A stretch of 64,000 bases of DNA from Mansonella perstans (Eukaryota > Nematoda > Chromadorea > Rhabditida > Onchocercidae). The notes beneath the pieces are model-generated. The model was given only the letters and a program-made list of their open reading frames with translations, searched no databases and was not told the origin of the DNA. This document shows positions 41,681 through 54,900 of the stretch, piece after piece. The position numbers and the translations under genes are program-made. The stretch's first letter is position 1; each line of letters begins with the position of its first letter. The stretch lies in contig JBAMDO010000173.1 in the NCBI GenBank assembly GCA_037074765.1, forward strand, positions 55,327 through 119,326. Direction: 5' to 3'.

Positions 41681-44678
41681 TACAGAAGTAGATCAGTACT
41701 TCGCATCAGTTTGTCTTTATTTCAATTGAGTCCTTGAAAGTGCTTCGATATAAGTTTTTGACGGCTTTTTTTCACTTTTCTAGAAGCGTTTGTATGTCTG
41801 TCCATGCAATATCTGCACATCCTCACATTCACATCTCAATTTATTTTTAATGTTTTATTTTTTTTTTTACCAACGACTTAAAAAGTTAGAAGGATTAGGA
41901 TGTGGCATGTTTACTAATTGGTTGCGGTTTTTTGCAGCTGATGCATACTGCTTCATTCATCTTGTCACAGTTCACTGTTTCCCTTGACATTGACACTGAG
42001 AGCATTTAATAAATGAAGTGTAGTGTGGAGATTAAAAGTGAGTCATGAAACAATTAAAATTGGAATCAGGTAATATTCTTTAGGTTTCAAATTCTTCTTT
42101 GGATGTATTGCTATTGCTATTGCCATTTCAGTGTCCGTTTCCTTAGCCTAATCTTCTTCGTACGACTCCAGAACTAATTCGTACGGTTCTTCATTCTTAC
42201 CTATAATAACTTAATGATTGCTTTCTCTTAAAAAAATACCTTCTCTTCTCTCAACGATTAAGCAAAAACCATTTTTATCATAAAAATAAACAAAAGCTGT
42301 TGTTTACCTGATTTATTGAGCAACTGGAAACGCACATATAACCGTTCGCTGTAGAATATCTCAGCACAGTAAACAACGACATTCGTCACAGAAAATATCT
42401 AGGTCATATCAAAATTAGTTAAAATTTGTTCATCTGTCTAACTAAAGACAAAAACTATTTGTGATAAGATTATAATAATTTGTAGTAATAATAATGATGA
42501 AAATTAATACTAAAAAAATCTGTAGTAACAATATTAATATTAATAATGATAATGATAATAACGCATCTAATACTTTATTTCAGAATTGAGGAATTTATTT
42601 ACTTCATTAAGAAATTGACTGGCTCCTATGATGGGCAGAGCAATCTTACTGTCAACATAGCTCTTCCGTGAGAGAATTAGTTTAATCGAGAATTCAAACA
42701 TGAATGTCAAGAAAATTGCAAGAAGAAAATCAATTATGTCTTCGGTTCTGAAGTATGCATTCAGATCAGCACTCACTCAGCTGTGCATGTGCAGGTAGAA
42801 TTCGTTCCGAAAATTCTCTATATTGGGAAAACTATGTTACAATACTTCGAAAAGAAATAGTGAGTGTTAGAAAGATAATTTGACCTAACAATATATTGTT
42901 TTGGGAAAGCTCAAAGAAAAATTGCTAAAGAAAGTGCGGAAATAATACTGTTAATAAGGAAAGTAGTAGGAACAAATGACGGTTATGCACTGGAAAACAA
43001 TATGAGGTTAATGTTAAAGAAAGGCAAAAATGATTAGGAATTATAAAAAAAGGAAATCAAATTACCAACTGATGCAGGAGAAAAACAAAAGAATAACAAA
43101 AGAAAGTTATGCGTTAGAGAATTAAGCATTGATTCGAATCAAGGAACATGAAAAACTAGAGCCGGAAAACTTCAGTGAGAACAAAAACTATAGAAATTAA
43201 ATATACACAAAAGCGATTCAGTGGAGCTAATAGATCTAAAATGGTGTCTCAAAGAATATTGAAACGTATAAAATGTGAATTAAATGTTACAACTAAATTT
43301 AATAAATCGGATGTCACAACGTTGGAAACAGCCCAACTAATATGTTGGATTGTACTGCTCTAATCGTTACAAAAGAGTTGAGTGCAAAATTGTACGAAAA
43401 AAAGAACCGAACTGATTCCTCCCATTGCTCACAGTTACTAAAAGGTTCGAAGGACAGAATAATCCAACACATTAGTTGCAGAAAAATATAAAAATCAAAT
43501 GGAAACAAACTTCCAAATAACTACGAAAAACAATAAAGTTGTAGATAAAAAAAGACACTTAGGGAGTATGGACAGGAAACAATTGTGAGATACAAATGAT
43601 CAGCAAAGATAAAATATGATGTTCTTTCCGTTTACGATTTATAAAATTTTGATTGATGAATGTGTCATACGCCGTCATACAAGAAATTCTGGTAGTACAA
43701 GCGAACTGAACATAAAGTGCGCATGAAAAGAAAATAGTGAAGAAAAAAGAAACTCAAAATAAGGCTGGAAATAAAATCGACCATTTGTCCTGCAAAGATG
43801 ATTTGCAATAAAACAAAATGAAAACAGAAATTCAATCGCTGCATTTTTAAGCAGTGATCCACTGAATTGAAATCAAAAAAATGTGCAACACCGTTAAAAG
43901 AGGCATAATAATTCAGCATGATAGGTTAGCAGTGTTAGAAGCAAACATGATTAAATCAATGCGTTATTTTGCAGTAAATATTTTAGGTTCATCAAAAAGC
44001 AATATATGAAAAAAACATCTCGAATCTAAATGAAGACGGTACTTTCATGCAATAATACATAGTAATTTCCTTTAAATACTAAGCCAAAATTACGGATTAG
44101 ACTCAAATAGAGAGATAGACAAATTGGATCGAGGAAAGTAGAGTAAAAGTTATAAATAATATATTAGTAGTTATAGCTATCGGTGAAACGGATACATTAA
44201 AAGTGCAGCAAATTGCCGAAAAGAAGAGACGCTGCAAAATAATTATATTAGTAATAGAATAAAAAAATTCACGTTGACAAAGAAATCAACGTAAACATAG
44301 AACCAAAAAATAAACGTGTCGAAGTATAAACAAGGTGAAGGATTCTCAGAACGAAAGTTTGTTTTGGGAGTTGTGAATGCAATTTGATGTGGGCATACCA
44401 GGCAACAGCAGCTGAATTAAAGAAAAATGTTGAAAAAATATTTGGAATGGAAGACTGTAACTGTAGAAATGGTGTTATGAGTGCTTAATGAGATATCGAA
44501 GAAACTCAGAAAGCATCTATAGAAAGATAAGCGAAATAAAACAGCTGTAAAAGATATTTTTATCTATGACTCGCAAACGTGCTGGAAAGACATTAATGAC
44601 GCTTAGATTCTAGACTAGGATGTGCGTAGAGAAGACCGAAACCCCATCTAGAATATTAATGAGATTGTAACCGACATA
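41681..44678. other. Mostly non-coding region with one hydrophobic frame
   Basis: On the minus strand at 42567-42776 an open frame contains a hydrophobic helix (FLLAIFLTFMFEFSIKLIL). It could be a downstream exon of the membrane protein gene at 44679-46907, but no acceptor gives the phase needed. The remainder is A-rich with scattered short frames and nothing recognisable. Confidence 0.4.
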
Positions 44679-46907
44679 TTAATTAGCAATAATAGGGATG
44701 ATTACCAGAGCTGCGTAGGACTGCTTTGGAATTTCAGCTTTGAAGTCCACGTATCGCCAGGCTTGCTCCCAAGTGCAAAGCAAATACATGGTTGAAGTAC
44801 TTGCAGTGCACCACAATAGGACATGAATAATGCAACGTGCGAAATCTGCTTCCTACGTCAATAAAACATTTTGATTTGCATGTTTTTTTTTCTTTCTGAT
44901 TTTCATTCGATCTCCAAAGGAACTAATTCGGTCATATAATTACAAATAATTTGGTTTTGGAATTAAAATTCCATAAAGAGGAAGGTCAATACTTCAGACA
45001 ACGGGAGAACGCGAAGGCTGAACGATATCATTGTGTAAATCAGATACATGAGATCGAGTGCAACAATAACAATTGGAAAAATCATTCCAGATACCGCTTG
45101 GCATGGTGACTCGTTGTCTGGATTCAGCCACACAAAGCAACTTGAATCCCAAAAGTCAATCTGAGATGTATTGGTTTAGTTCTCAAAAATGCTTCTTGAT
45201 TATTCAAGAATCCATATTCAACAATCAAACATTATTGAAATTCCCTTTTCCATCAGAATCAATACTTTGTCAGTGTTGTCTGAACACAGTGATAATCCAA
45301 AATAAACAATAAACTAGTCAAGAAACAAATAAATGAGCAAAATTTCTTAATATTCCCAATCTTTTTTTGGAATTGAAAAAAGGAAATAGCAATTTACTGA
45401 GATGCAGCTGTAGCTTTCAAGAATTTCGCTGAAGGCAATCATTTCGTTGTAATCAATAATAGTACTATTACTTCTGCTGTTATTCGATACTTCTGCCGTT
45501 TCTAGTAAAACAATTTTTTTTGGAAATTGTTCACAGTGATAATCCCTACAGGTAAACTGAGATCACGAAAGTGCATCAGGAATTTCACTATTTTCATGAG
45601 TAAACGATGAAGTCGACGAATATCACTTCGACTGTAAAGTGGCATCAATAATGATTCCAAAAAAAAAAAAAAAACCTGTGTTAGTTGTTGCAACGAAAGG
45701 TTCAAAAAATTTAATACTAACAACTCTGGAATAGTACGATTTCAGATATGGATATGGTACAAATGAACTTACTGTTTTCCAGATATTCGTTGAAGACCGA
45801 TATTTCATCGCGATGTCGACGACTAAAATTTCTTTCATTCGGCAGTAGTGAGTCTTTAAGAAATAAATTCTGAACAAACTGCATACACGAGCTGTTCCGA
45901 TGAGATAGCGCCTAAATGATTCAAACGTAGCAGAGCAGTTTATTTCAAATGCCAAATCGAATTTCTTCCGACAAGCAAATTTCTCGGAATAACCGAATCA
46001 AATTTTTAAACCTTCCAAACGCAGCCAAAACCGGCAAAAATTCATATTCTTTGGCCAGCTAAATGCCTCAGCAAAGGTTCTCAATTTCCGTTGTAACGTA
46101 AAATGGGAAGAAATCCCGATCCCTCGAGAAGGTTATTTGACAAATTTTTTTAACGAAAGCATATATTGTTACAGAAATTAAAATCATAGATTATCTATTT
46201 TGAAACGCAAACTGGAATCATTGGTTGAAATTCGCATGCTTCTAAAATGTTATGCTTTTGACAGTGTTTGGAAAGCCTGCAAAAACTATCCCAAATACGT
46301 GACTGTGAATTATGCAACGGAATGGCAGTATTACATAAGCTAACAACAACTCGTAATGTTTACCACTAAAATATCTGGCTAAAATACTTTTGAAGTTCTA
46401 TTTATAGTCAAAAATCTTCAGTAAAATCATGAGATCTTGTATCTTGACTAAAAAGTTCCTTGCCTCGTTTTCTAACATAATATTTTATGACAGTAATATG
46501 TATTATTGAACATTTTACACAGCATTCTATCTAATATCACCATTTGTTCTTTACTCTGCTATCATAATGATTTGTGTCTCATCATTGCTACTTTTCAGCT
46601 TAACTTAAACTTCGTCTTGACAGCTTAAAATTTCCGAACTTTTTTTTGGAGTGAATGTAACATTTTTTCAGTGTTGTAATATTACTTTACTTGAAGTGCA
46701 CTAAAACATTTGTTTTAGAGTGAAAGCATGCGATACCGAGCAAAAGTATGCGATAATAGGCAAAATATATGAGCGATAATAAGCAAGAATATACGATACC
46801 CGATCTAAAGAAGTTTTACCACACAGACGAAACGATCCCAGAAAAAGGGCAATAATTACGAAAGAAATGATCATCTGCATCGTCTTCACTACAAAGAATA
46901 AGCGCAT
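44679..46907 (-). CDS. Unrecognised multi-pass membrane protein
   Basis: I do not recognise the family. Six exons join in phase: 46800-46907, 46032-46058 (27 bases, least certain), 45773-45911, 45398-45501, 44993-45160 and 44679-44852. They give 239 residues. Residues 11-28 form a signal peptide or first membrane segment (QMIISFVIIALFLGSFRL). A hydrophilic loop of about 100 residues follows, with several NxS/T sites and cysteines (ESYSCIS, SSCFVWLNPDNESPC). Then come membrane segments MIFPIVIVALDLMYLIYTM and IIHVLLWCTASTSTMYLL, and the end is hydrophobic (LVIIPIIAN). The frame is supported by five consistent splice phases. An AG acceptor at 46922-46923, 14 bases before the ATG, fits trans-splicing. 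The last exon could instead splice at CTG/GTAATC (44706), which would add downstream exons. Confidence 0.55.
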
Positions 46908-48960
46908 GCTGGATCTCTATCCTGAAATTTACCAAGAAATTAATAATTTGCATTGAAAACATTAGATTTTTAATGGAATACTTCAGGAGAACTGTTGATC
47001 CACAGACACCAGATCGAAACTGACCGTTAAGCTCAATAATCGAAATGACTGTTTTCAGCAATAACTTGCTATATATTATGAATGTTTGTACATAAGGTAG
47101 TGTTTCAAATAAAAATGACGACAACAATAATTTGCATCCAGCATGCTGATTTATTCGTAAAATGCAAATTTCTTTGATCCTACTCATTCGGTTCAAATTA
47201 AATCTCTTCATCCGTTCCAAATCAGTGAAAATGGCTAGATTAGGGACGCTGTGAAGTTCAACAAATTATCATGTATCGAGATCGAGATTACTATTTGCCG
47301 AGATCCAAATGAAACATCCATGATTGAAGTTAAGAAGAAAAAAATTATGAAGACTGCTTCATTGACTTGTTTCGTCAATTATGTTAACATACTGTATGCT
47401 ACTGATTAATCCTTTCAGTAATTTCAACTGATAAAAGTCAACTGGAACTGAAATTAAATATTGCATGACCTTAACATTCCAGGTTATATTAAGCTTCATA
47501 ATTATATGCTTTCTGGCTTCTACTCTCACTCAACACGAGTTAGCATGTCGTTTTATTTTGCTGTTTTTGAAACGCTTATATCTGTGGTATCTTCCTAAAA
47601 TATGTATTATTCATTCAAGCCTTAGCAAGTCTGCAACACAACATTCAATTCGCATTCATTTAGTTTTGCAACAGTACTAGGAAATGCACATTTCTATGCA
47701 GACTTTTTTGGTGGACAAATTTATTCATTATATAATGATGACATAGTGCTTCTTCCAGATCCAATTGAACTGCACAAGCAATTTGGATCAAGTGACAGTG
47801 AGTTAATCTGCAATCATGGAACACCGAATGTAGAACATGAAGCATCACTTATGAAAAAAGTTAGAACTAAGTTCAGTGCAACTTCTCAATGTGATTCAAA
47901 TGGAACCTAAACAGTTACTACTTAGCAGCACGTCCTAACAAAACTCCATTTGGCATGACTCTGCAGTGATAGTACAGCATGATCCATTGAGAATAATTGC
48001 TAACAATGAAATAGTTCAAATAATGCCTCCTTTACATGAATATATAGCATTTAAAACAAAAATGTTGAATTTCGAAATCAATGTCCAGAAAGTATAGGAA
48101 ACAAAATTAGCAATGAACACTATATATATGGCAGAAGACATATAACAGAACGGTTACAAAAAAAGCCCATAAGCAAACTGGAATAATTAAAGCTCAAATT
48201 TGTGAATTTATCTGCTGGATAACAAAAGAAACGTAACCTTAGAGTAATCGTTCCTATTCCAAAAACTATCTATTTCTGATTATACTGACATAGGAAACAA
48301 AAGTTTGAAAAATATCTTATTTTTCGGAAAGAAAACCTTTTATATACTAAAAAGTGGAATTTAAAAGCATCATATAAAGTGGAAAAAAAAAAAAAAATGT
48401 ATTCACTACAGTGATGATATGAATGAACTCTTATGCCATAGAATGAGCACTGTGGTGAACACCGAATACCCGCACAATGAAATGTTGGAAGAATCAAAAT
48501 GAATTTTTGTATCAGTTACATTATATCAAACCATACGCATAACAACAAAGAGTCAAATAATAAACTACATTTCCAATATTCGAAATCGCATTTTTTTGGG
48601 AAAAATAACTTTCCGCAGCTTCATCGTTTCAGTCGTTCCAAAACGTAGTGCAGTAGTATAGGTGATTCTAGTAGCTATTCTTCCGATCAGACATATAGAG
48701 CCAATAAGTAAATTTTGAGCCATAAAAATATGAGGTACTACAAAACGCTTTTTGAGGTAGATGAGTTTTTTTGGATGAAACACTTCCCATCTTTTTCTTA
48801 ACTCAGAATTTCGCATCCCGCCCTCAACGAACTTTACTCAGCAAGGGTCTAGCATCTTATTCAGCAACTTTTTGAATCGCACAATAAAACTTTCCGTTCA
48901 CTAAAAATCTAGAAGAACGCTCTTGGAATCAGCGCTCTTGTTATGTATTACATATATCTG
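46908..48960. other. Spacer between plexin and the membrane protein gene
   Basis: No coding region is supported. A plus-strand stretch near 47680-47930 reads open for about 70 codons in one frame but lacks a start, splice signals and any family resemblance. The right end should contain the plexin 3' untranslated region. Confidence 0.5.
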
Positions 48961-51900
48961 CTACATCCTATCTTCTCGTGGTCTTCCTCGACAAATATGA
49001 TGTCCAAAACTTTCTATGGTCCCACTACCGGTATTACTGTAGTGTTCACCTATACACTCCATTGTATTCAACATATCTTGGAACTTCTGCGGCAGTTTCT
49101 GATTGACCGCAAATTGATTCATATCTAATTCTTCACGTAATGACTCCTTGTACTGTTCCAAATATCTATAAAGAAAATTTCAACTAATAATTAAGAATTT
49201 GTCAAGTTCAACACTTTATTAGATTCTTTATAAAACCAAATTACGAAAAACTCATTTTAAAAAATGGATGATTTTCTACTTAGAAAATGCTACATTTAAT
49301 CAAACAAGAACGTAATTAGAAAAAACCAGCTAAAACCATATGAAAAACTCGCTTGTAAAGCTCATTTAGTGCACTAAAAATATGAAATCGGTCTCGTGAG
49401 TGAGAACGTGACTCTTCAGCGAGAAGCGCATTCATATCTTGGTCGGTTATTGGAGGCATTTGCCTTATTTCCGCATAGTATCTGCAAGAAAACTGTTTAG
49501 TGGAACAAGTATGACAACGATTAAACGAGCACCAAAAACAATTCACCTATCAACCCAATCACGATACTGATATATATCTTTTGCAAATAATAATTTGCTG
49601 CTGGGCGAATCTTTTGTTAACTGATGTTCCTGTGTCGAACATGCGTCCATAAGAGTCTGAGCCACAACTGATAAACAACCTTCGAGCTGGAAAACATAAC
49701 CATAAAAGTCTCTCTGCTATTGCAACGAATTTAGAACACTGAATCTAATCTCGTTTCCTGTATCACAAAAAAACTGAACCCACGATTCAACTGAAAGTAG
49801 ATCCCATAAGAAATAACCTGAAATGATAAATAAACCTGCATAGATACCTTTGCGGGTTTCTGAATATCAAATATAAAGTGTGGATTCTTTATCAAATTGA
49901 CCCAAAATCTCAGGGATAGGGAATTGCTTTTCCAAGCATGAACAACTTCATTCTCGTCAATACCATGCTCTCTAGCCTGAAACAAGTTGCAACATGAAGA
50001 ATCGAAATAAGTTATCAGTCTCCAACAGAATCAACAAATGTTATTCACCTGGTCATCCATGAAATCAAACATATATTTCACGCAAGGAATAGCTGAATTC
50101 GGAACTGCAGTGGAAAATATAACTTCCAATAAGTTTTGGATAAATTTTTGAAGTGTGCCCTTCATTGTAAGCAATCTAAAATTTTCAAAGAGTTTTCTGA
50201 CTATAAATAGGAACACAGCAATCAAATAGTCCACAGCTTCGCTCGCATATTTCATCCGTCTTTGAACGAAGTATCTGATGAATGTAAAGAATTCAAGCTA
50301 AAACTTGCCTAGTCAAATATATTTCAGTGACCAATTTATCTTGCTGATCAGGTAAGCCATGTTCGGAAGGGCGCACAAGATGGTACAACTTGTAATTGGA
50401 ATCCATGTCTATAATAATTGTGCGAACGTGCATTTTCAGCAATAACAGAACTGACAGTGCGAACTTATCTTGAAATATACGAGAAAACTAAATACTACGG
50501 GAAAAAACGATGAAATAGTTGCAATTATTTAACAATCCAAAAATATTCCATCCTTTAAAAAAAAAAGTGGACACTAACTTGACAGCAAACCTCTACACTG
50601 AGAACCTGAGTTTGTTCCGAACGATCTAGTGAGTGTGGGACTTTGCTTTGGTAACGAAAATGTTGAGCGCTCACTTAAAATTGACAGATTGTAAAGAGAT
50701 GCTTGCCGTGGAAGTAGCGCTAATGTGGCATTTTCAGGAACCTGGAATCAAAACTAAAACAACTAGGGAAAGAAAAGCAAAAAAGAAAAAGTCAATACCC
50801 GATTAGTCTGAGCATACTCGTTGCAAATGATGAGCTTATGCGTAATTAATGCTCATATCTTTCTTAATAATGAATAATATCTTGAGTAAATATTATGTCA
50901 TCTTGTTTTAGCCTCAAAGCTTCCAAAACCTAACCTAAACTACGGGAAAAAATTGGTAAAGGAGATTTTTATATTTCAAACTGTCTACTCAAAATTTCCA
51001 ACATCTCTGAAATAGTTATGATGGGAAAGTTGCAGATGATGACTAAAATTACGTTAAAAAAAACTCATTTAGCTTTAATTAAACATTAAAAGAACAAAGA
51101 AAATGTGAAAACTAAGACAAATTACATTATAATGAGCAAGAGTATTGATCCTTTTCCAACCACCAGGTTCGATCTTTGAGGTACTGTCAATATCTTGAAG
51201 AATTATTCTAGGGCATGCTGATCGTAATTCCAAGTCAAGATCATTCACAGAAGGACGATCAGAAAACGCCGTTGTGCGATACTTTGCATCCAGACATTTT
51301 TCTTTTACCTGAAAATACTTTCTTTTACAGATGAAATAATTTGAGCTATGCTTTCAGCATCAAAAAAAAGAGACAAAATTAGGCATTACGACAGCATAAA
51401 TATTTGAAAATGAGAATCATTCATCAATTACAAAGCTGAACTTGCAATCACAAATTTTCAAAGGCTACAAAATTGCAGTTCCATTATATCGATTTTAATT
51501 ACACCCATTACTATGATATGAAGGTAAAAAGATGTACTTTAATCCTGGGAACTGTAATTAGAAAAATGATTACCAAATGAAACATCGGAACACAGTTAAG
51601 TCTGTTCATGAAAGAACTCATACCTGTGTTATTGAATCACAGTCAAGCACTCTGACCGGATAATCCATTGAACCGGATGAATGATGATCAGCAGCAATAA
51701 AGACAGTTAATTTCCGAAAATCAAAAGATGCTCGCAAAAGTTTCTCTTCCGACAAAGAATACCGCGCCTCAAGGGTCAGTGCATCCTGTGGACCTTTTTC
51801 CATCTGTTGCTTCATCGCCCAGTACAATTCATAGAGTTTCCCACCAGCACATTCCTGAAAACAAAATACGGAATTGAAAAAAAAACTAGTTGGAAAAGAA

Positions 51901-54900
51901 ATTGAAAAAAAAAAACTTCTTAAAACTCGTTCTCAATCTACTTTTTTTCTTTCATACTCGCTATTTAAAATAAAATTTTCCTGCTTGCTGTTTAAAATAA
52001 GAAGCCTGCAAGTTATTGTAACTGAACGTAGAACTACGATGAAAAAAGGACTGCCTTAACTCAGCAAACATATAAACAAAAGCACCACAACATACTTACC
52101 GTAAGGTATCTGTACATTAGAATGGTGTACCAAGCAGCCAACATACGTTCCGCAACACTTTCTGAACGGCGAAAAAGAATCTTGGGTTGTAATCTTTTCT
52201 CGATTGTCCGATCAATGAGTTCCTTTAGCAACTGCTTCAAAATTTCGGTGCAATATTCCATTTTCTCCTGTAAAGAGAGATACAAGAAAAGAAATTCCTA
52301 TCTTATGTTGTCTCTGATTAAAACTTAAAAACGATTACTGCCTTTAATAGCTTAAAATTACCATCAACACAACCATTAGGAGTGATCCGACAGATACGCG
52401 ATCTTTGCCTAGAAAATACTTATTATTTTCCATTGCGCGTACAAATGAAAGTAAAAAGTGTTTGTTCATTAAAAGTTTGTTGAATGCTCGAAGGCCCATT
52501 TCGATGGAATGTGCGCGCTGACTGTCAACTTCCAGATCACGCAAGACCGGATGATTATGATAGTTATTCGGAAAGAGCACCTGAAATGCTCTCACTGAAG
52601 CTCTATGCGAAAATCGTTATGGCATACAAAAAACAAACATAAAGTTGTATTATTTCTGTCCAATTATATTTTTTCCAAGTAGGAAAAAGCCTAACCCTCG
52701 CTGTATATTCCTTATAAGTGAGAAACGGTATAAAGGGTGTTCCGAGTGGCAAAACAGCAGCCATTGCATTCATCGATGTCTGCAGTTCAGCAAATGCTTC
52801 TTTACACTCAGTTGCTACTTTCATTTCAATTTGATCGATTTGGTTCTTCAAATGCCTCATTTCACGCATATGAGAAGTACTTTTACGCCTGAAATAATCA
52901 TGAATTAGGAATTCTAAGAACAATGAATATAATCTTGGTCCAGTACTTCTGCTGTTCTTCACAAATTTAGTAACACCATAGAAAATTTACCTGTAAAAAA
53001 TCAAAAGCAAAACGAAGGCACCAATAATGCAAATAGTTGGTATCAGTATAGCCCCCATAACATGTGGCGATAATCCGGTTCCTTTCGCGCTGTACGATAG
53101 ACGACCCACTCGATAACTAAAATCCATAATAAAAACATTTTTCATACGAAATGATTATGAGAATCACTGAGAAAAAGTAGACAAAAGATTACGAACTGCT
53201 CATACCTTACGCCACCTATTTTCACGAGAACATCCGGATCCGTATCGTAGGAAAACTTCTGCGTATTAGGACTTTCCGGCGGTGGTTGACATGTGAGAGC
53301 ACGATTTGCCAAAGCAGTCAAATTGCACGGCTCACCGCCTACAGTTACCAATACATCCCGCTCTCTTGCAGCTACATCCAAATATTTGCCATTTATTGTC
53401 AGATAATCACCTGATCGATAAAACCTCACATCACTAAATTTTTCGACCACGGGATCCGGAAAAATAGCCAAGTGACGCTTTCGGAAACCATTTAACTGCG
53501 AAATATCCCTAAGACATAGAATAATAGTATAAAAACTTCCGGAAAGAACAACCTTGACAAACAAGTAATGTACATAACAAACTATTTACAAAAAAATTTC
53601 ACTTTTTGCTTATCTATCAAACAAATAGATTTTGGAACTAATATTAGAAGATAGCAAGCCATATTTGTGAACATAAAACGTTAATCATGACTTCTCTAGC
53701 AACATTTAAGAGAAAAATAAAACCGTCAATTACCATTTAGGTAGCAACTATCAAATTTAATATGAAATATTATTTATATGTTTCCGAGTAACGCTAAAGC
53801 CAATTTCTTCTAGTCAACTGAAATTCTCTGAATTGACAGAACAGAACAGCTTATTGAACCATCTACTATATTTCGCAAAGAATATTCAGTGCAAAGCTGT
53901 TGAAGCAGCGTCAGAGAGTTATTGTTTTGAGAACAGATGTTACATTTAAATGAAATAGTGATACGCTTACTCTGTAAGAACTCCATCAAGTTCGAAGCCA
54001 TAATTTAACAGCAGCGGTTCATCAGCTGTAGGATGTTTCCGCCTAAATATATTGGCTTATTTTACATAAAGAGATATAAAACATCTGCAACATGAATTTC
54101 ACTTAATTATTTAATTATTTCACTTAATTTCACTTAATTATTTTAGGACTGTTATCAAATCGAATTATTAGTTAAAAACTGATAAGTACGTAAAGTAAAG
54201 CAACTTTGCGAATGATACTTCATGAACCTGTTATGAGGTATTTCTAGGCTAGGTGTTCTGCAAAAAATTAAGTCGTCTCGTACGACATTGCATTCTGGTC
54301 CTTTCATAATTTTCTTTCCATCTCTTACAACCATATGCGGTCGTTGCAGCAATTTGAACCCAGTTCCCATCACATCAACTATTATTCCTCCTGATTCGAT
54401 GCTCCTTTCAGGTATGACTTGTGCAAAAGTAGGATTTTCCCGGAAATTTTATCGATTATTTCAGTACATATTAGAAGATGATTGCCTTTAATTTGTTTTT
54501 TGTTAACAGTATACCTTGACAAACTCTACAAAAACTTGCAAAAAAAGAGTAAATTCTGCATGTGAAAGGAAAATACTTACTCATATCTGAACCGGATATT
54601 ATCATAATCCCGAGAAAAACTATCAAAACTGATTTTCAGGTACCCATCGGTAAGTAAATCTGAAGGACCCGTCCTGCATTCAACCTTGTCGCTCGTACGA
54701 TTCAGTACTATGCACCGAACACCATTCAGTAAAATATTCACCGATGTACCAGCGTCAAGATTTTCACCCCATATAGTTATATTAGTACCACCAAATCGAG
54801 GCCCTATAACATAGAAATACAATTACAAATTTAAATGCATCCTTTGATCCTTCACTTGCTCTAGTAGATTGAAAGCATAACATAACAACACCAGCCGACA

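Noticed and set aside
42567..42776. Hydrophobic minus-strand frame considered as the C terminus of an acyltransferase-3/NRF-6 protein
   Set aside because: Only one hydrophobic helix is present, no NRF or acyltransferase motif was found upstream, and no acceptor gives the phase needed to join the nearby exons.
45502..45723. Minus-strand frame considered as an extra exon of the 44.7-46.9 kb membrane protein
   Set aside because: Its only open phase does not fit the preceding donor, while skipping it joins the exons at 45773 and 45501 in perfect phase.
47660..47930. Plus-strand stretch considered as a retrotransposon remnant
   Set aside because: No reverse transcriptase, integrase or protease motif and no long terminal repeats are visible; the open frame is short and lacks splice signals.
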